A DNA stretch of 5,345 nt from Oscillospiraceae bacterium (GCA_017400025.1 JAFQAF010000170.1:1-5345); one strand, 5' to 3'. Shown: positions 1 through 5,280, numbered from the stretch's first letter. Made by a program: numbers and translations. The notes: generated from the letters alone by a model not told the origin.

Positions 1-1
1 A

Positions 2-286
2 GTGCTGAAAATTGAAGACCTGACAATAGTAACAGACTATATTGTTATTGCCACAGGTACTTCCACCACACAGGTAAAAGCACTGGCAGACGAGGTGGAA
101 TTCCAGCTAGAAACACAGCACGGTCTGAGACCTACAAGAGTAGAAGGCTATGAGTCCAAAAACTGGATTCTGATGGATTATGACACCGTTATCGTACATG
201 TTTTCCACCCTGAAGCAAGAAATTACTACAATCTGGACAAACTGTGGGCTGACGGCGAAGAAATTGCCATAAATCTGGAAGACTAA
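2..286 (+). CDS. rsfS: Ribosomal silencing factor RsfS, 5'-truncated by window edge
   Basis: This is the C-terminal part of RsfS (Iojap/DUF143 family), a small cytoplasmic protein that binds uL14 on the 50S subunit and blocks joining with the 30S, silencing translation when nutrients are scarce. The visible 94-95 residues carry the family core: a [19 protein letters not shown] segment, then [24 protein letters not shown] and the closing [10 protein letters not shown]. Full-length members are usually about 110-120 aa, so roughly 20-30 N-terminal residues lie before the window. The GTG at position 2 is therefore read as an internal valine, not a start. It ends with TAA 23 nt before leuS, with no terminator between, so the two genes are probably co-transcribed; nadD-yqeK-rsfS-leuS is a common order in Clostridia. 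The identification rests on remembered family motifs, not on a search. Confidence 0.93.
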   Translation: MLKIEDLTIVTDYIVIATGTSTTQVKALADEVEFQLETQHGLRPTRVEGYESKNWILMDYDTVIVHVFHPEARNYYNLDKLWADGEEIAINLED

Positions 287-309
287 TTTTACAAACTACG
301 GAGAGAAAA

Positions 310-2709
310 ATGAAATACGATTTTAAAGCCACAGAAGCCAAATGGCAGAAAATCTGGGACGAAGAGAAAACATTCAAAACAAAAACCGACAAATCAATGC
401 CAAAATTCTATGGCCTGATTGAATTCCCATATCCGTCAGGTGCTGGTCTGCACGTTGGCCATCCACGTTCATACACAGCAATGGATATTATTTCAAGATA
501 CAAGAGAATGACCGGCCACAACGTTATGTACACTATGGGCTGGGATGCTTTTGGTCTGCCAACTGAAAACTTTGCCATGAAAAACCACATTCATCCTGAA
601 GTGGTAACAAAAAACAACGTGGCAAGATTCAAAAGCCAGCTGAAGAGCCTGGGTCTGTCTTTTGACTGGGACAGAGAAATCAACACAACAGACAAAAATT
701 ACTATAAATGGACACAGTGGATTTTCCTGCAGATGTACAAGCACGGTCTTGCATACAAAAAGGAAATGAACGTAAACTGGTGTACAGGCTGTAAGGTTGT
801 TCTGGCAAACGAAGAAGTTGTAAACGGCGTATGTGAACGCTGTGGCAGCAGTGTTGTGCACAAGACAAAGAGCCAGTGGGAACTGAACATCACAGAAAAT
901 GCAGACAAACTGATTGACGGTCTGGACACTGTAAACTTTATTCCACCGGTTGTTGCACAGCAGAAAAACTGGATTGGCCGTTCAAAGGGCGCACAGGTTA
1001 AATTTGCCACAACAGAAGGTCACGTGCTGGAAATCTACACAACACGTCCTGATACAATCTACGGCGCAACATATATGGTTATTGCTCCGGAACACGCTTT
1101 CATTGAAGAATGGAAAGATGTTCTGACAAACTATGATGAAGTGGTGGCATACAGAGATGCTGCTGCCACAAAGAGTGATATGGAAAGAACAGAACTGGCA
1201 AAGGAAAAAACAGGCGTTATGCTTCAGGGCGTAAAGGCTATCAATCCTCTGACAGAAAAGGAAATTCCTATCTTTATCTCTGACTATGTTCTGGCAACAT
1301 ACGGCACAGGTGCTATCATGGCTGTTCCTGGCCACGATGCCCGTGACTGGGAATTTGCAAAGAAATTCGGCTGTCCTATAGTTGAAGTTGTAAAAGGCGG
1401 CAACGTAGAGGAAGCTGCATTCACAGACTGTGACACAGGTGTGATGGTAAACAGCGGCATGCTGGACGGCATGACTGTGGAAGAAGCAAAAGCTGCCATC
1501 ATCAGCTATCTGGAAGAAAAGGGCATAGGCGTTGCAAAAACAAACTACAAACTGAGAGACTGGATTTTCTCCCGTCAGAGATACTGGGGCGAACCAATCC
1601 CTATGGTTTACTGCGAACACTGCGGCTGGCAGCCACTGCCGGAAGACCAGCTGCCGCTGGAACTGCCTGAACTGCTGGACTTTGAGCCAACAGGCGAAGG
1701 CGAAAGCCCGCTGGCACGCTGCACAGAATGGGTGAACACAACATGCCCGCACTGCGGCGGCCCTGCAAAACGCGAAACAGACACAATGCCACAGTGGGCA
1801 GGTTCTTCATGGTACTTCCTGCGTTACATTGACCCACACAACAATGACGCTATGGCAGATTGGGAAGAAATGAAATACTGGATGCCTGTTGACTGGTACA
1901 ACGGCGGTATGGAACATACAACTCTCCACTTGCTGTACTCCCGCTTCTGGCACAAATTCCTCTATGACATTGGTGCAGTACCTGTTGCTGAACCATATGC
2001 AAAGAGAACAAGCCACGGCATGATTCTGGGCGAAAACGGCGACAAGATGTCAAAATCCCGCGGCAACGTTGTAAACCCTGACGATATCGTAAACGAATAC
2101 GGCGCAGATACATTCCGTCTGTACGAAATGTTTATGGGCGACTTCCAGAAGGCAGCACCATGGTCCTACAATTCCATCAAGGGCTGTGCACGCTTCCTGG
2201 ACAGAGTATGGAACCTGCAGGATATTATGGTGGAAGGTGAAGAATATTCCAAAGAACTGGAAAGCACATTCCACAAGCTGATCAAAAAAGTAAGCGATGA
2301 CATTATGTCCCTGGGATTCAATACAGCAATTGCTGCAATGATGGGCGTACTGAACGACATCTATGACAAGGGCAGTGTGACAAAAGGCGAACTGAAAACA
2401 TTTGTTCAGCTGCTGAACCCGTTTGCTCCTCATATGACAGATGAAATGTGGCAGCTGCTGGGCGGCGAAGGTATTTGCTCTGTTTCACAGTGGCCGGTTT
2501 ATGACGAAGCAAAATGCATTGATTCCACAGTGGAACTGCCTGTACAGGTAAACGGCAAGCTGAGAGGCAAAATTGTTGTGGCAGTTGATGCTGCAAAAGA
2601 TGACGTTCTTGCTATGGCAGGCGAAGCTGTTGCTTCATTCGTTGAAGGCAAAACTGTTGTAAAACAGATTTTTGTTCCTGGCAGAATGGTAAATATCGTT
2701 GTTAAATAA
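310..2709 (+). CDS. leuS: Leucyl-tRNA synthetase (class Ia), complete
   Basis: LeuRS charges tRNA-Leu with leucine using ATP and edits mischarged tRNA; it is cytoplasmic and essential. Motifs in order: HIGH signature as HVGH (residues 48-51); a zinc-type pair CxxC...CxxC (158/161 and 175/178); the CP1 editing domain with the threonine-rich TTRPDT (244-249) and GHDARD (341-346), whose aspartates match the editing-site region; [16 protein letters not shown] (416-431); a second CxxC pair (435/438 and 479/482); [16 protein letters not shown] (579-583); and the C-terminal [10 protein letters not shown] (746-754 region) of the tRNA-binding tail. The segment before KMSKS is short (MILGENGD), so the leucine-specific insertion of the E. 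coli enzyme is absent, as in Bacillus-type LeuRS, which explains 799 rather than about 860 aa. The ATG has a GGAGAG ribosome site (300-305) 4 nt upstream. Leucine codons are mostly CTG and threonine codons mostly ACA. It appears intact. Confidence 0.98.
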   Translation: MKYDFKATEAKWQKIWDEEKTFKTKTDKSMPKFYGLIEFPYPSGAGLHVGHPRSYTAMDIISRYKRMTGHNVMYTMGWDAFGLPTENFAMKNHIHPEVVTKNNVARFKSQLKSLGLSFDWDREINTTDKNYYKWTQWIFLQMYKHGLAYKKEMNVNWCTGCKVVLANEEVVNGVCERCGSSVVHKTKSQWELNITENADKLIDGLDTVNFIPPVVAQQKNWIGRSKGAQVKFATTEGHVLEIYTTRPDTIYGATYMVIAPEHAFIEEWKDVLTNYDEVVAYRDAAATKSDMERTELAKEKTGVMLQGVKAINPLTEKEIPIFISDYVLATYGTGAIMAVPGHDARDWEFAKKFGCPIVEVVKGGNVEEAAFTDCDTGVMVNSGMLDGMTVEEAKAAIISYLEEKGIGVAKTNYKLRDWIFSRQRYWGEPIPMVYCEHCGWQPLPEDQLPLELPELLDFEPTGEGESPLARCTEWVNTTCPHCGGPAKRETDTMPQWAGSSWYFLRYIDPHNNDAMADWEEMKYWMPVDWYNGGMEHTTLHLLYSRFWHKFLYDIGAVPVAEPYAKRTSHGMILGENGDKMSKSRGNVVNPDDIVNEYGADTFRLYEMFMGDFQKAAPWSYNSIKGCARFLDRVWNLQDIMVEGEEYSKELESTFHKLIKKVSDDIMSLGFNTAIAAMMGVLNDIYDKGSVTKGELKTFVQLLNPFAPHMTDEMWQLLGGEGICSVSQWPVYDEAKCIDSTVELPVQVNGKLRGKIVVAVDAAKDDVLAMAGEAVASFVEGKTVVKQIFVPGRMVNIVVK

Positions 2710-2716
2710 CAGAAAT

Positions 2717-2779
2717 AATTGATATTATAACGGTGCAGGGGATTTCTCCCTGCACCGCTGTTGTGAATATCAATTTTTT
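2717..2779 (+). terminator. Rho-independent terminator of rsfS-leuS, two-part long hairpin
   Basis: An inner perfect 10-bp stem (CGGTGCAGGG 2731-2740 with 2748-2757, 7-nt loop) sits inside an outer perfect 10-bp stem (AATTGATATT 2717-2726 with 2766-2775), separated by an asymmetric internal loop of 4 and 8 nt. A T-run (2774-2779) ends the structure. The T-run follows the outer stem, not the GC-rich inner one, which is atypical. It lies 8 nt after the leuS stop and just before the rpsU promoter, so termination of the leuS transcript is the natural role. Confidence 0.8.
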
Positions 2780-2802
2780 ACCATTACAAAATAAAGTTTT
2801 TA

Positions 2803-2831
2803 TTGACAACAGACACTAATATCTGTATAAT
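2803..2831 (+). promoter_or_regulatory. SigA (housekeeping) promoter of rpsU
   Basis: A perfect -35 TTGACA (2803-2808) and a perfect -10 TATAAT (2826-2831) are separated by exactly 17 nt, with AT-rich sequence upstream (2781-2802) that could act as an UP element. Transcription would start near 2838, giving a leader of about 65 nt to rpsU. Both hexamers match consensus fully, which predicts strong, largely unregulated initiation, as expected for a ribosomal-protein gene. Position and spacing are read directly; the start site is inferred. Confidence 0.9.
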
Positions 2832-2844
2832 TATTTTGTGACGA

Positions 2845-2893
2845 TAAAGGCACGTCCTTTAAAGTCAAATCAAGAGCTAAAAAGCGTAAGGGA
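2845..2893 (+). promoter_or_regulatory. Possible RNA switch in the rpsU leader
   Basis: A 6-bp hairpin, TAAAGG (2845-2850) with CCTTTA (2856-2861), has a 5-nt loop. The 3' half of that hairpin, TCCTTTA (2855-2861), can instead pair with TAAGGGA (2887-2893), which overlaps the rpsU Shine-Dalgarno, through 7 pairs including one G-U. The two pairings are mutually exclusive, the layout of a simple translational on/off leader. The TCCTTT stretch also resembles the anti-Shine-Dalgarno of 16S rRNA. The stems are short and may be chance; regulation is inference only. Confidence 0.3.
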
Positions 2894-2903
2894 GTGAAAA
2901 TAG

Positions 2904-3080
2904 ATGTCAGAAATTAGAGTAAAAGATAATGAATCTCTGGATTCAGCACTTCGTCGCTTTAAGCGTTCATGTGCAAAATCAGGCGTTCTTGCTGAAGTTC
3001 GCAAACGTGAACATTACGAAAAACCATCCGTAAAACGCAAGAAAAAAGCTGAAGCAGCTCGTAAACGTAAATATAAATAA
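2904..3080 (+). CDS. rpsU: 30S ribosomal protein S21 (bS21)
   Basis: The 58-aa product begins [20 protein letters not shown] and continues with the family-typical [22 protein letters not shown] followed by a lysine/arginine-rich tail ([15 protein letters not shown]). bS21 is a small-subunit protein near the platform, close to the anti-Shine-Dalgarno region of 16S rRNA, and helps initiation. Its length is normal for Firmicutes. The ATG is preceded by AAGGGAG (2888-2894) with 9 nt to the start. It has its own consensus promoter and is followed by two terminators, so it is probably monocistronic. In many Firmicutes rpsU is followed by yqeY; here virion genes follow instead. The host-like context favours a chromosomal gene over a phage-borne S21. 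Confidence 0.97.
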   Translation: MSEIRVKDNESLDSALRRFKRSCAKSGVLAEVRKREHYEKPSVKRKKKAEAARKRKYK

Positions 3081-3109
3081 TTGAGCGGCTTGTGATTTAC
3101 AAAACTTTT

Positions 3110-3132
3110 AGCGGACATTATGTCCGCTTTTT
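3110..3132 (+). terminator. First Rho-independent terminator after rpsU
   Basis: An 8-bp perfect stem AGCGGACA (3110-3117) with TGTCCGCT (3121-3128) closes on a 3-nt loop and runs directly into a T-run (3128-3132). It starts 30 nt after the rpsU stop, the standard form and place of an intrinsic terminator. Confidence 0.9.
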
Positions 3133-3167
3133 GTTTGCAATTTTTTATTACAGATATTTTTATATAC

Positions 3168-3195
3168 AGAGCGGGTTTATGCCCGCTCTTTTTTT
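3168..3195 (+). terminator. Second, tandem Rho-independent terminator after rpsU
   Basis: An 8-bp perfect stem AGAGCGGG (3168-3175) with CCCGCTCT (3182-3189) has a 6-nt loop (with a possible extra T-G pair) and continues into seven T residues (3189-3195). It shares the AGCGG core with the first terminator 35 nt upstream, so the two may have arisen by duplication. Together they should strongly insulate rpsU from the phage-like genes. The second T-run is also the last sequence that looks like host chromosome. Confidence 0.92.
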
Positions 3196-3209
3196 GTGCC
3201 TGCAGAAAA

Positions 3210-3286
3210 GTGGACTAAAAGTGGACTAAAGGGGGACAAAAGGGGGACGGAAAGGGGACGGATATGGGATGAAACAGGGCGGAATG
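3210..3286 (+). repeat. 11-bp phased direct repeat array (GKGGAC-type units)
   Basis: Seven consecutive 11-bp units start at 3210, 3221, 3232, 3243, 3254, 3265 and 3276. The first five each contain GGAC at the same offset (3212, 3223, 3234, 3245, 3256); the sixth has GGAT and the seventh has drifted to GGCG. Units grade from GTGGACTAAAA through GGGGACAAAAG to GGGGACGGATA. The period is one helical turn, so identical bases face the same side of the DNA. The array lies between the rpsU terminators and the first phage-like gene. A role as protein-binding iterons (terminase, replication or late-gene activator site) or as a recombination scar is inference. Confidence 0.75.
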
Positions 3287-3291
3287 GGGGG

Positions 3292-3297
3292 TATTAT
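3292..3297 (+). promoter_or_regulatory. Weak candidate -10 element for the phage structural genes
   Basis: TATTAT lies 78 nt before the scaffold-gene ATG, but no acceptable -35 hexamer is present 16-18 nt upstream (the best is about TGAAAC at 3270-3275). If it is a promoter, it would need an activator, and the phased repeat array ends just upstream. Because the two rpsU terminators block read-through, the structural genes need some promoter in 3199-3369, or are silent. Confidence 0.2.
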
Positions 3298-3354
3298 ATA
3301 GGTGTAAGGCCAAGGGCAAAAAGTTAACGGGGCCCGGTGGATTACAGTAAGGGA

Positions 3355-3364
3355 AAAGGAGGTG
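3355..3364 (+). promoter_or_regulatory. Ribosome binding site deciding the scaffold-gene start
   Basis: AAAGGAGGTG matches the 16S anti-Shine-Dalgarno almost fully and lies 5 nt before the ATG at 3370. An in-frame GTG at 3337 would give 11 more residues but would place this site inside the gene and has no comparable site of its own, so the ATG at 3370 is chosen. Confidence 0.85.
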
Positions 3365-3369
3365 AAAGA

Positions 3370-3750
3370 ATGGAGGAAAAGGAAAGACTGGAATGGACTG
3401 TGGAGCCGGAGGAAGAAAAGGCTGCAGAAACAGCGGTTGAGGCTGAAACTGCACAGGCAGAAGAGGCTGAAGGCGCTGAAAAGACTGAAGGTGAAATTGA
3501 CAGGGAAGCGCTGGCGGACTATGTGATTTCTGTTATGCCGCAGGAGCTGGCAGAACTGCTGAAAAAAGGCGTTGCACCTGCCGACGCTGTGGCAAAGCTG
3601 GAAAACGAAAGGCTGAAAAAGGAAAACCGGCAGCTGAAGGCTAAACTGGACCGGCAGGAGAAAAAAGCACCTGACCTGACAGGCCAGGGCGGCATGCAGG
3701 AAAAAGACCCTTTTGCAATGGGTTTTCTGCAGGCGATGAACAATTATTGA
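3370..3750 (+). CDS. Phage scaffold-like protein (capsid assembly)
   Basis: The 126-aa protein is highly charged and low in complexity. Residues 1-45 are an acidic, Ala/Glu-rich stretch; 43-75 form a short alpha-helical region (REALADYVISVMPQELAELL); 76-98 read as a coiled coil (LENERLKKENRQLKAKL) with leucines and asparagines in heptad-like spacing; and the tail ends DPFAMGFLQAMNNY. An acidic coiled-coil protein with a DPF..GF-type C-terminus directly before the capsid gene is the usual form of a tailed-phage scaffolding protein, which guides procapsid assembly and then leaves or is degraded. The assignment rests on composition, the C-terminal motif and gene order, since scaffolds diverge too far for reliable recognition. 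The gene is 20 nt upstream of the capsid start and probably in one operon with it. It could also be a capsid-associated delta-domain-like protein. Confidence 0.7.
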   Translation: MEEKERLEWTVEPEEEKAAETAVEAETAQAEEAEGAEKTEGEIDREALADYVISVMPQELAELLKKGVAPADAVAKLENERLKKENRQLKAKLDRQEKKAPDLTGQGGMQEKDPFAMGFLQAMNNY

Positions 3751-3770
3751 GATAAGGAAGGAAAAGGAAA

Positions 3771-4181
3771 ATGGCAAACAATCTTTTTACACTGCACAGC
3801 GATATGACCCAGAGCGCTTTCACAAGAGAAAGCCTTGTTGCAGGCAAGCTGTGCACAGACTATGAATTTACAGGCGCAAAAACGGTAAAGATTCTCACAC
3901 CGGTGACAGTGCCTATGAACGACTATCAGCGCAGCGGTACAAACCGCTATGGCAATCCTACAGAAATGCAGGACATTATCCAGGAACTGACACTGACACA
4001 GGACCGTTCCTTTGCGCTGACAATTGACAAGGGCAACGATGCAGACCAGGGCTATGCGAAAAATGCGGGCAAAATGCTGATGCTGCAGATTGCAGAAAGG
4101 GCAGTGCCGGAGTTTGACAGATATGTACTGAACAAGCTGGCACACAAGGCCGGTATCATTGCGGCGGCAGGGAGGCACTGA
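3771..4181 (+). CDS. Major capsid protein, N-terminal fragment
   Basis: The 136-aa open segment starts at an ATG preceded by AAGGAAGG and AAAGG (3754-3767). It shows features I associate with HK97-fold capsid proteins of Clostridia and Bacillus phages: an early KTVKILTPVTVPMNDY strand, a TEMQDIIQELTLTQDRSFALTIDK stretch (about 64-87) like the E-loop/early beta region, DADQGYAKNAGKML, and the helix AERAVPEFDRYVLNKLAHKAG that resembles the VPE.DAY..SKLA helix of this family. Capsid subunits assemble into the icosahedral head around the scaffold. The last residues before TGA (RH) are out-of-frame products. On its own the fragment lacks the rest of the A- and P-domains and should not form a shell. 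Confidence 0.75.
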   Translation: MANNLFTLHSDMTQSAFTRESLVAGKLCTDYEFTGAKTVKILTPVTVPMNDYQRSGTNRYGNPTEMQDIIQELTLTQDRSFALTIDKGNDADQGYAKNAGKMLMLQIAERAVPEFDRYVLNKLAHKAGIIAAAGRH

Positions 4182-4822
4182 CAAAGGAAAACATCTGTGA
4201 AAGAATCAGTGAAGCCACTGCAAAACTGGATGATATGGAAGTGCCTGCATACGACAGAATGCTGTTTGTTTCCACACAGGGCTACAAAATGCTGAAACAC
4301 TCTGATGAGTTTATGGCAGTGCAGGAACTGGGCAAGGAAGCACTGGCAAAAGGTGTGGTAGGCAGCTATGACAACATGGAGGTTATCAAAGTGCCTGCAA
4401 CACGCTGGCCGGAAAACGTGAACTTTATGATTGTACATAAAAATGCCGCAACTGCACCGGTTAAAATGAGCGAAACCAAGCTGCACAAAGACCCGCCGGG
4501 CATTTCCGGCCATCTGCTGGAAGGCCGTGAATATTATGACTGCTTTGTATTCGGCCCGAGAGCATGGGGTGTATATACAGAAGCAGATACAGCATCCGGC
4601 AAAGGCAGTGTATGTGCCGTACCGGTTATTTCAGCCCAGGGTGCAATTTCCAGCACAACACAGGACGCTGTGATTTTCTACACTACAGACGGTTCTGACC
4701 CACGATATTCTGCAACAGCAGTTCAGGGTACAGCCGCAGGTGCAGTGGCCGGCACTACTGTAAAGGCCTATGCACACAAAGAGGGTTCATTTGACTCTGC
4801 AGTGGCAGAAAAAACATTTTAG
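4172..4822 (+). CDS. Major capsid protein, C-terminal fragment with added Fn3-like domain
   Basis: In the -1 frame, codons from 4172 read EALTKENICERISEATAKLDDMEVP, then RMLFVSTQGYKMLKHSDEF, GVVGSYDNMEVIKVPATRWP, NFMIVHKNAATAPVK, and REYYDCFVFGPRAWGVY. This is the usual second half of an HK97-fold subunit: the helix after the spine, the V.P..Y..L strand-helix, the D...VI.VP strand and the Y-D-FV closing strand. The first ATG in this frame is at 4235 and has no good ribosome site, so a separate gene starting there is unlikely. Residues from about 4622 onward form an extra domain, described separately. The fragment is intact to its TAG stop, so selection on it may have lapsed only recently or not at all. 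Confidence 0.7.
   Translation, partial: EALTKENICERISEATAKLDDMEVPAYDRMLFVSTQGYKMLKHSDEFMAVQELGKEALAKGVVGSYDNMEVIKVPATRWPENVNFMIVHKNAATAPVKMSETKLHKDPPGISGHLLEGREYYDCFVFGPRAWGVYTEADTASGKGSVCAVPVISAQGAISSTTQDAVIFYTTDGSDPRYSATAVQGTAAGAVAGTTVKAYAHKEGSFDSAVAEKTF
4622..4819 (+). other. Chitobiase/Fn3-like (CHB_HEX_C-type) domain at capsid C-terminus
   Basis: The last 66 residues begin PVISAQGAISS and contain the hallmark FYTTDGSDPR (303-312 of the joined protein), followed by GTTVKAYAHKEGSFDSAVAEKTF. This pattern (P.IS...G, YYTTDGSDP, T.VKA.A, SDS.VAEKTY) is the small beta-sandwich found at the C-terminus of chitobiases and many surface proteins. Immunoglobulin-like and Fn3-like folds are known as capsid decorations that project from the head and may bind carbohydrate or host surfaces. 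No catalytic role is expected. Confidence 0.75.
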
Positions 4823-4853
4823 TAAGCAAAAATAATTATTATCACAAATCCCT

Positions 4854-4879
4854 ATGGCGGCGGTTAAATCTGCCGCCAT
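4854..4879 (+). other. Intercistronic hairpin between capsid and adaptor genes
   Basis: ATGGCGGC (4854-4861) pairs perfectly with GCCGCCAT (4872-4879), and G4862-T4871 plus G4863-C4870 extend it to 10 bp around a TTAAAT loop. There is no T-run after it, only ATAAGAAAGG leading into the next ribosome site, so it is probably not a strong terminator. It could protect the 3' end of abundant capsid mRNA or lower expression of the genes downstream. Confidence 0.6.
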
Positions 4880-4896
4880 TATAAGAAAGGAGTATT

Positions 4897-5280
4897 ATGA
4901 CAGCTTATGAAATAATCAATTCAGGCTTTGCCCTTGCAGGTGAAAGACTGGACAGCTGGCCGGACAAGGATATTGCTTTAAGCTGGCTGAACACCGCTGT
5001 TGCCCTTTCTGCAGATGCCGAAAAACTGATAAGACAGAAAAACAAAGCTGAATTCACCGCTGAAGTGCCGTATATCCGGCAGCTGTCTGACACTGTGGAA
5101 ATGGATATTAAAATCTGCCGCACCTGCCTGCCCCTGGCAATAGCGTATCTGCTGCTGACGGACAGGGAGAGAGATTACAATGCACAGCAGATGAAAAACA
5201 GGTTTTACAGTGCGCTGAAGGAGGCGGCAAAGGGCCGGGAGATGGCTGTGGCCGACTGCTATGGAGGTGAGGTGCTGTGA
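4897..5280 (+). CDS. Probable phage head-tail adaptor/connector protein
   Basis: The 127-aa protein has no motif I can name with certainty. It is mostly helical: MTAYEIINSGFALAGERL, then DKDIALSWLNTAVALSADAEKLI, a short strand-like stretch (AEFTAEVPYI), a segment DTVEMDIKICRTCLPLAIAYLLLTDRERDYNAQQMKNRFYSALKEA, and a polar tail. This layout (N-terminal helix, WLN-type helix, a hydrophobic LPLAIAYLL helix, then Y-N-..-FYSALKEA) resembles small head-completion or adaptor proteins of tailed phages, which dock under the portal after packaging. Its place just after the capsid gene agrees. AAAGGAG (4886-4892) lies 4 nt before the ATG. It could instead be another head-associated protein of unknown role. 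Its codon use (CTG, ACA/ACC mix) resembles that of its neighbours. Confidence 0.5.
   Translation: MTAYEIINSGFALAGERLDSWPDKDIALSWLNTAVALSADAEKLIRQKNKAEFTAEVPYIRQLSDTVEMDIKICRTCLPLAIAYLLLTDRERDYNAQQMKNRFYSALKEAAKGREMAVADCYGGEVL

Larger units (their letters stand above)
3081..3369 (+). other. Host/phage junction, 289 nt without a convincing gene
   Basis: The first 115 nt hold the two rpsU terminators. From about 3199 the composition changes sharply: 3210-3291 is almost all purine on the + strand, with six G-runs of 3-6, and contains the 11-bp repeat array. After 3300 the sequence is mixed and leads to the scaffold ribosome site. A 43-codon frame from GTG 3196 to TAA 3325-3327 is open, but it has no ribosome site and reflects the purine bias. 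No integrase, att core, terminase or portal remnant was recognised. This is the best candidate for the boundary of the phage-derived segment. Confidence 0.6.
3771..4822 (+). pseudogene. Major capsid protein gene, split by a -1 frameshift
   Basis: The two open segments below form one capsid gene of about 350 codons, read in two frames. The first frame runs to TGA at 4179-4181. The continuation is in the -1 frame, which is open from 4118 (after TGA 4115-4117) to TAG at 4820-4822. Joining at GGG (4170-4172) and GAG (4172-4174) gives a smooth protein, ...GIIAAAG-EALTKENICERI..., matching what is expected in this family after the long helix. The -1 segment has no start codon with a ribosome site near the junction. 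A single G lost from a run (GGGGAG to GGGAG) explains it. Decay, a sequencing or assembly error, or (less likely) programmed frameshifting are the alternatives. Confidence 0.75.

Noticed and set aside
982..1752. 256-aa open frame on the - strand inside leuS
   Set aside because: It lies fully antisense to a well-supported synthetase, its product is rich in Cys, Phe and His with no recognisable motif, and it follows from the CTG/ACA/GAA codon bias of leuS.
3210..3286. CRISPR array
   Set aside because: Units are 11 bp and contiguous with no spacers, so the structure is a tandem repeat and not a CRISPR.
3196..3327. 43-codon + strand frame across the repeat array (GTG start)
   Set aside because: There is no ribosome site (a terminator T-run precedes it), and the peptide is an artefact-like Lys/Gly/Arg-rich translation of repeats whose period breaks the codon frame. 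It could be the tail of a lost gene, but nothing in it is recognisable.
3337..3369. Upstream GTG start for the scaffold gene
   Set aside because: The strong AAAGGAGGTG site lies downstream of this GTG and at ideal distance from the ATG at 3370.
3226..3777. 183-aa open frame on the - strand opposite the scaffold gene
   Set aside because: The Phe/Leu/Pro/Ser-rich product is the mirror of the purine-rich scaffold gene and repeat array; the + strand frame has a near-perfect ribosome site and fits gene order.
4169..4181. Programmed -1 frameshift in the capsid gene
   Set aside because: The site A-GGG-AGG is not an X-XXY-YYZ slippery heptamer with good re-pairing, and no clear downstream pseudoknot was seen. 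Capsid genes of this kind are not known to need recoding, so mutation or sequence error is preferred.
4235..4822. Separate gene starting at ATG 4235
   Set aside because: It has no ribosome site, and the frame is open and capsid-like well upstream of this ATG (from 4172), so it is the second part of the capsid gene.
4854..4879. Hairpin as a Rho-independent terminator
   Set aside because: No T-run follows the stem on the + strand, and the ribosome site of the next gene comes within 10 nt.
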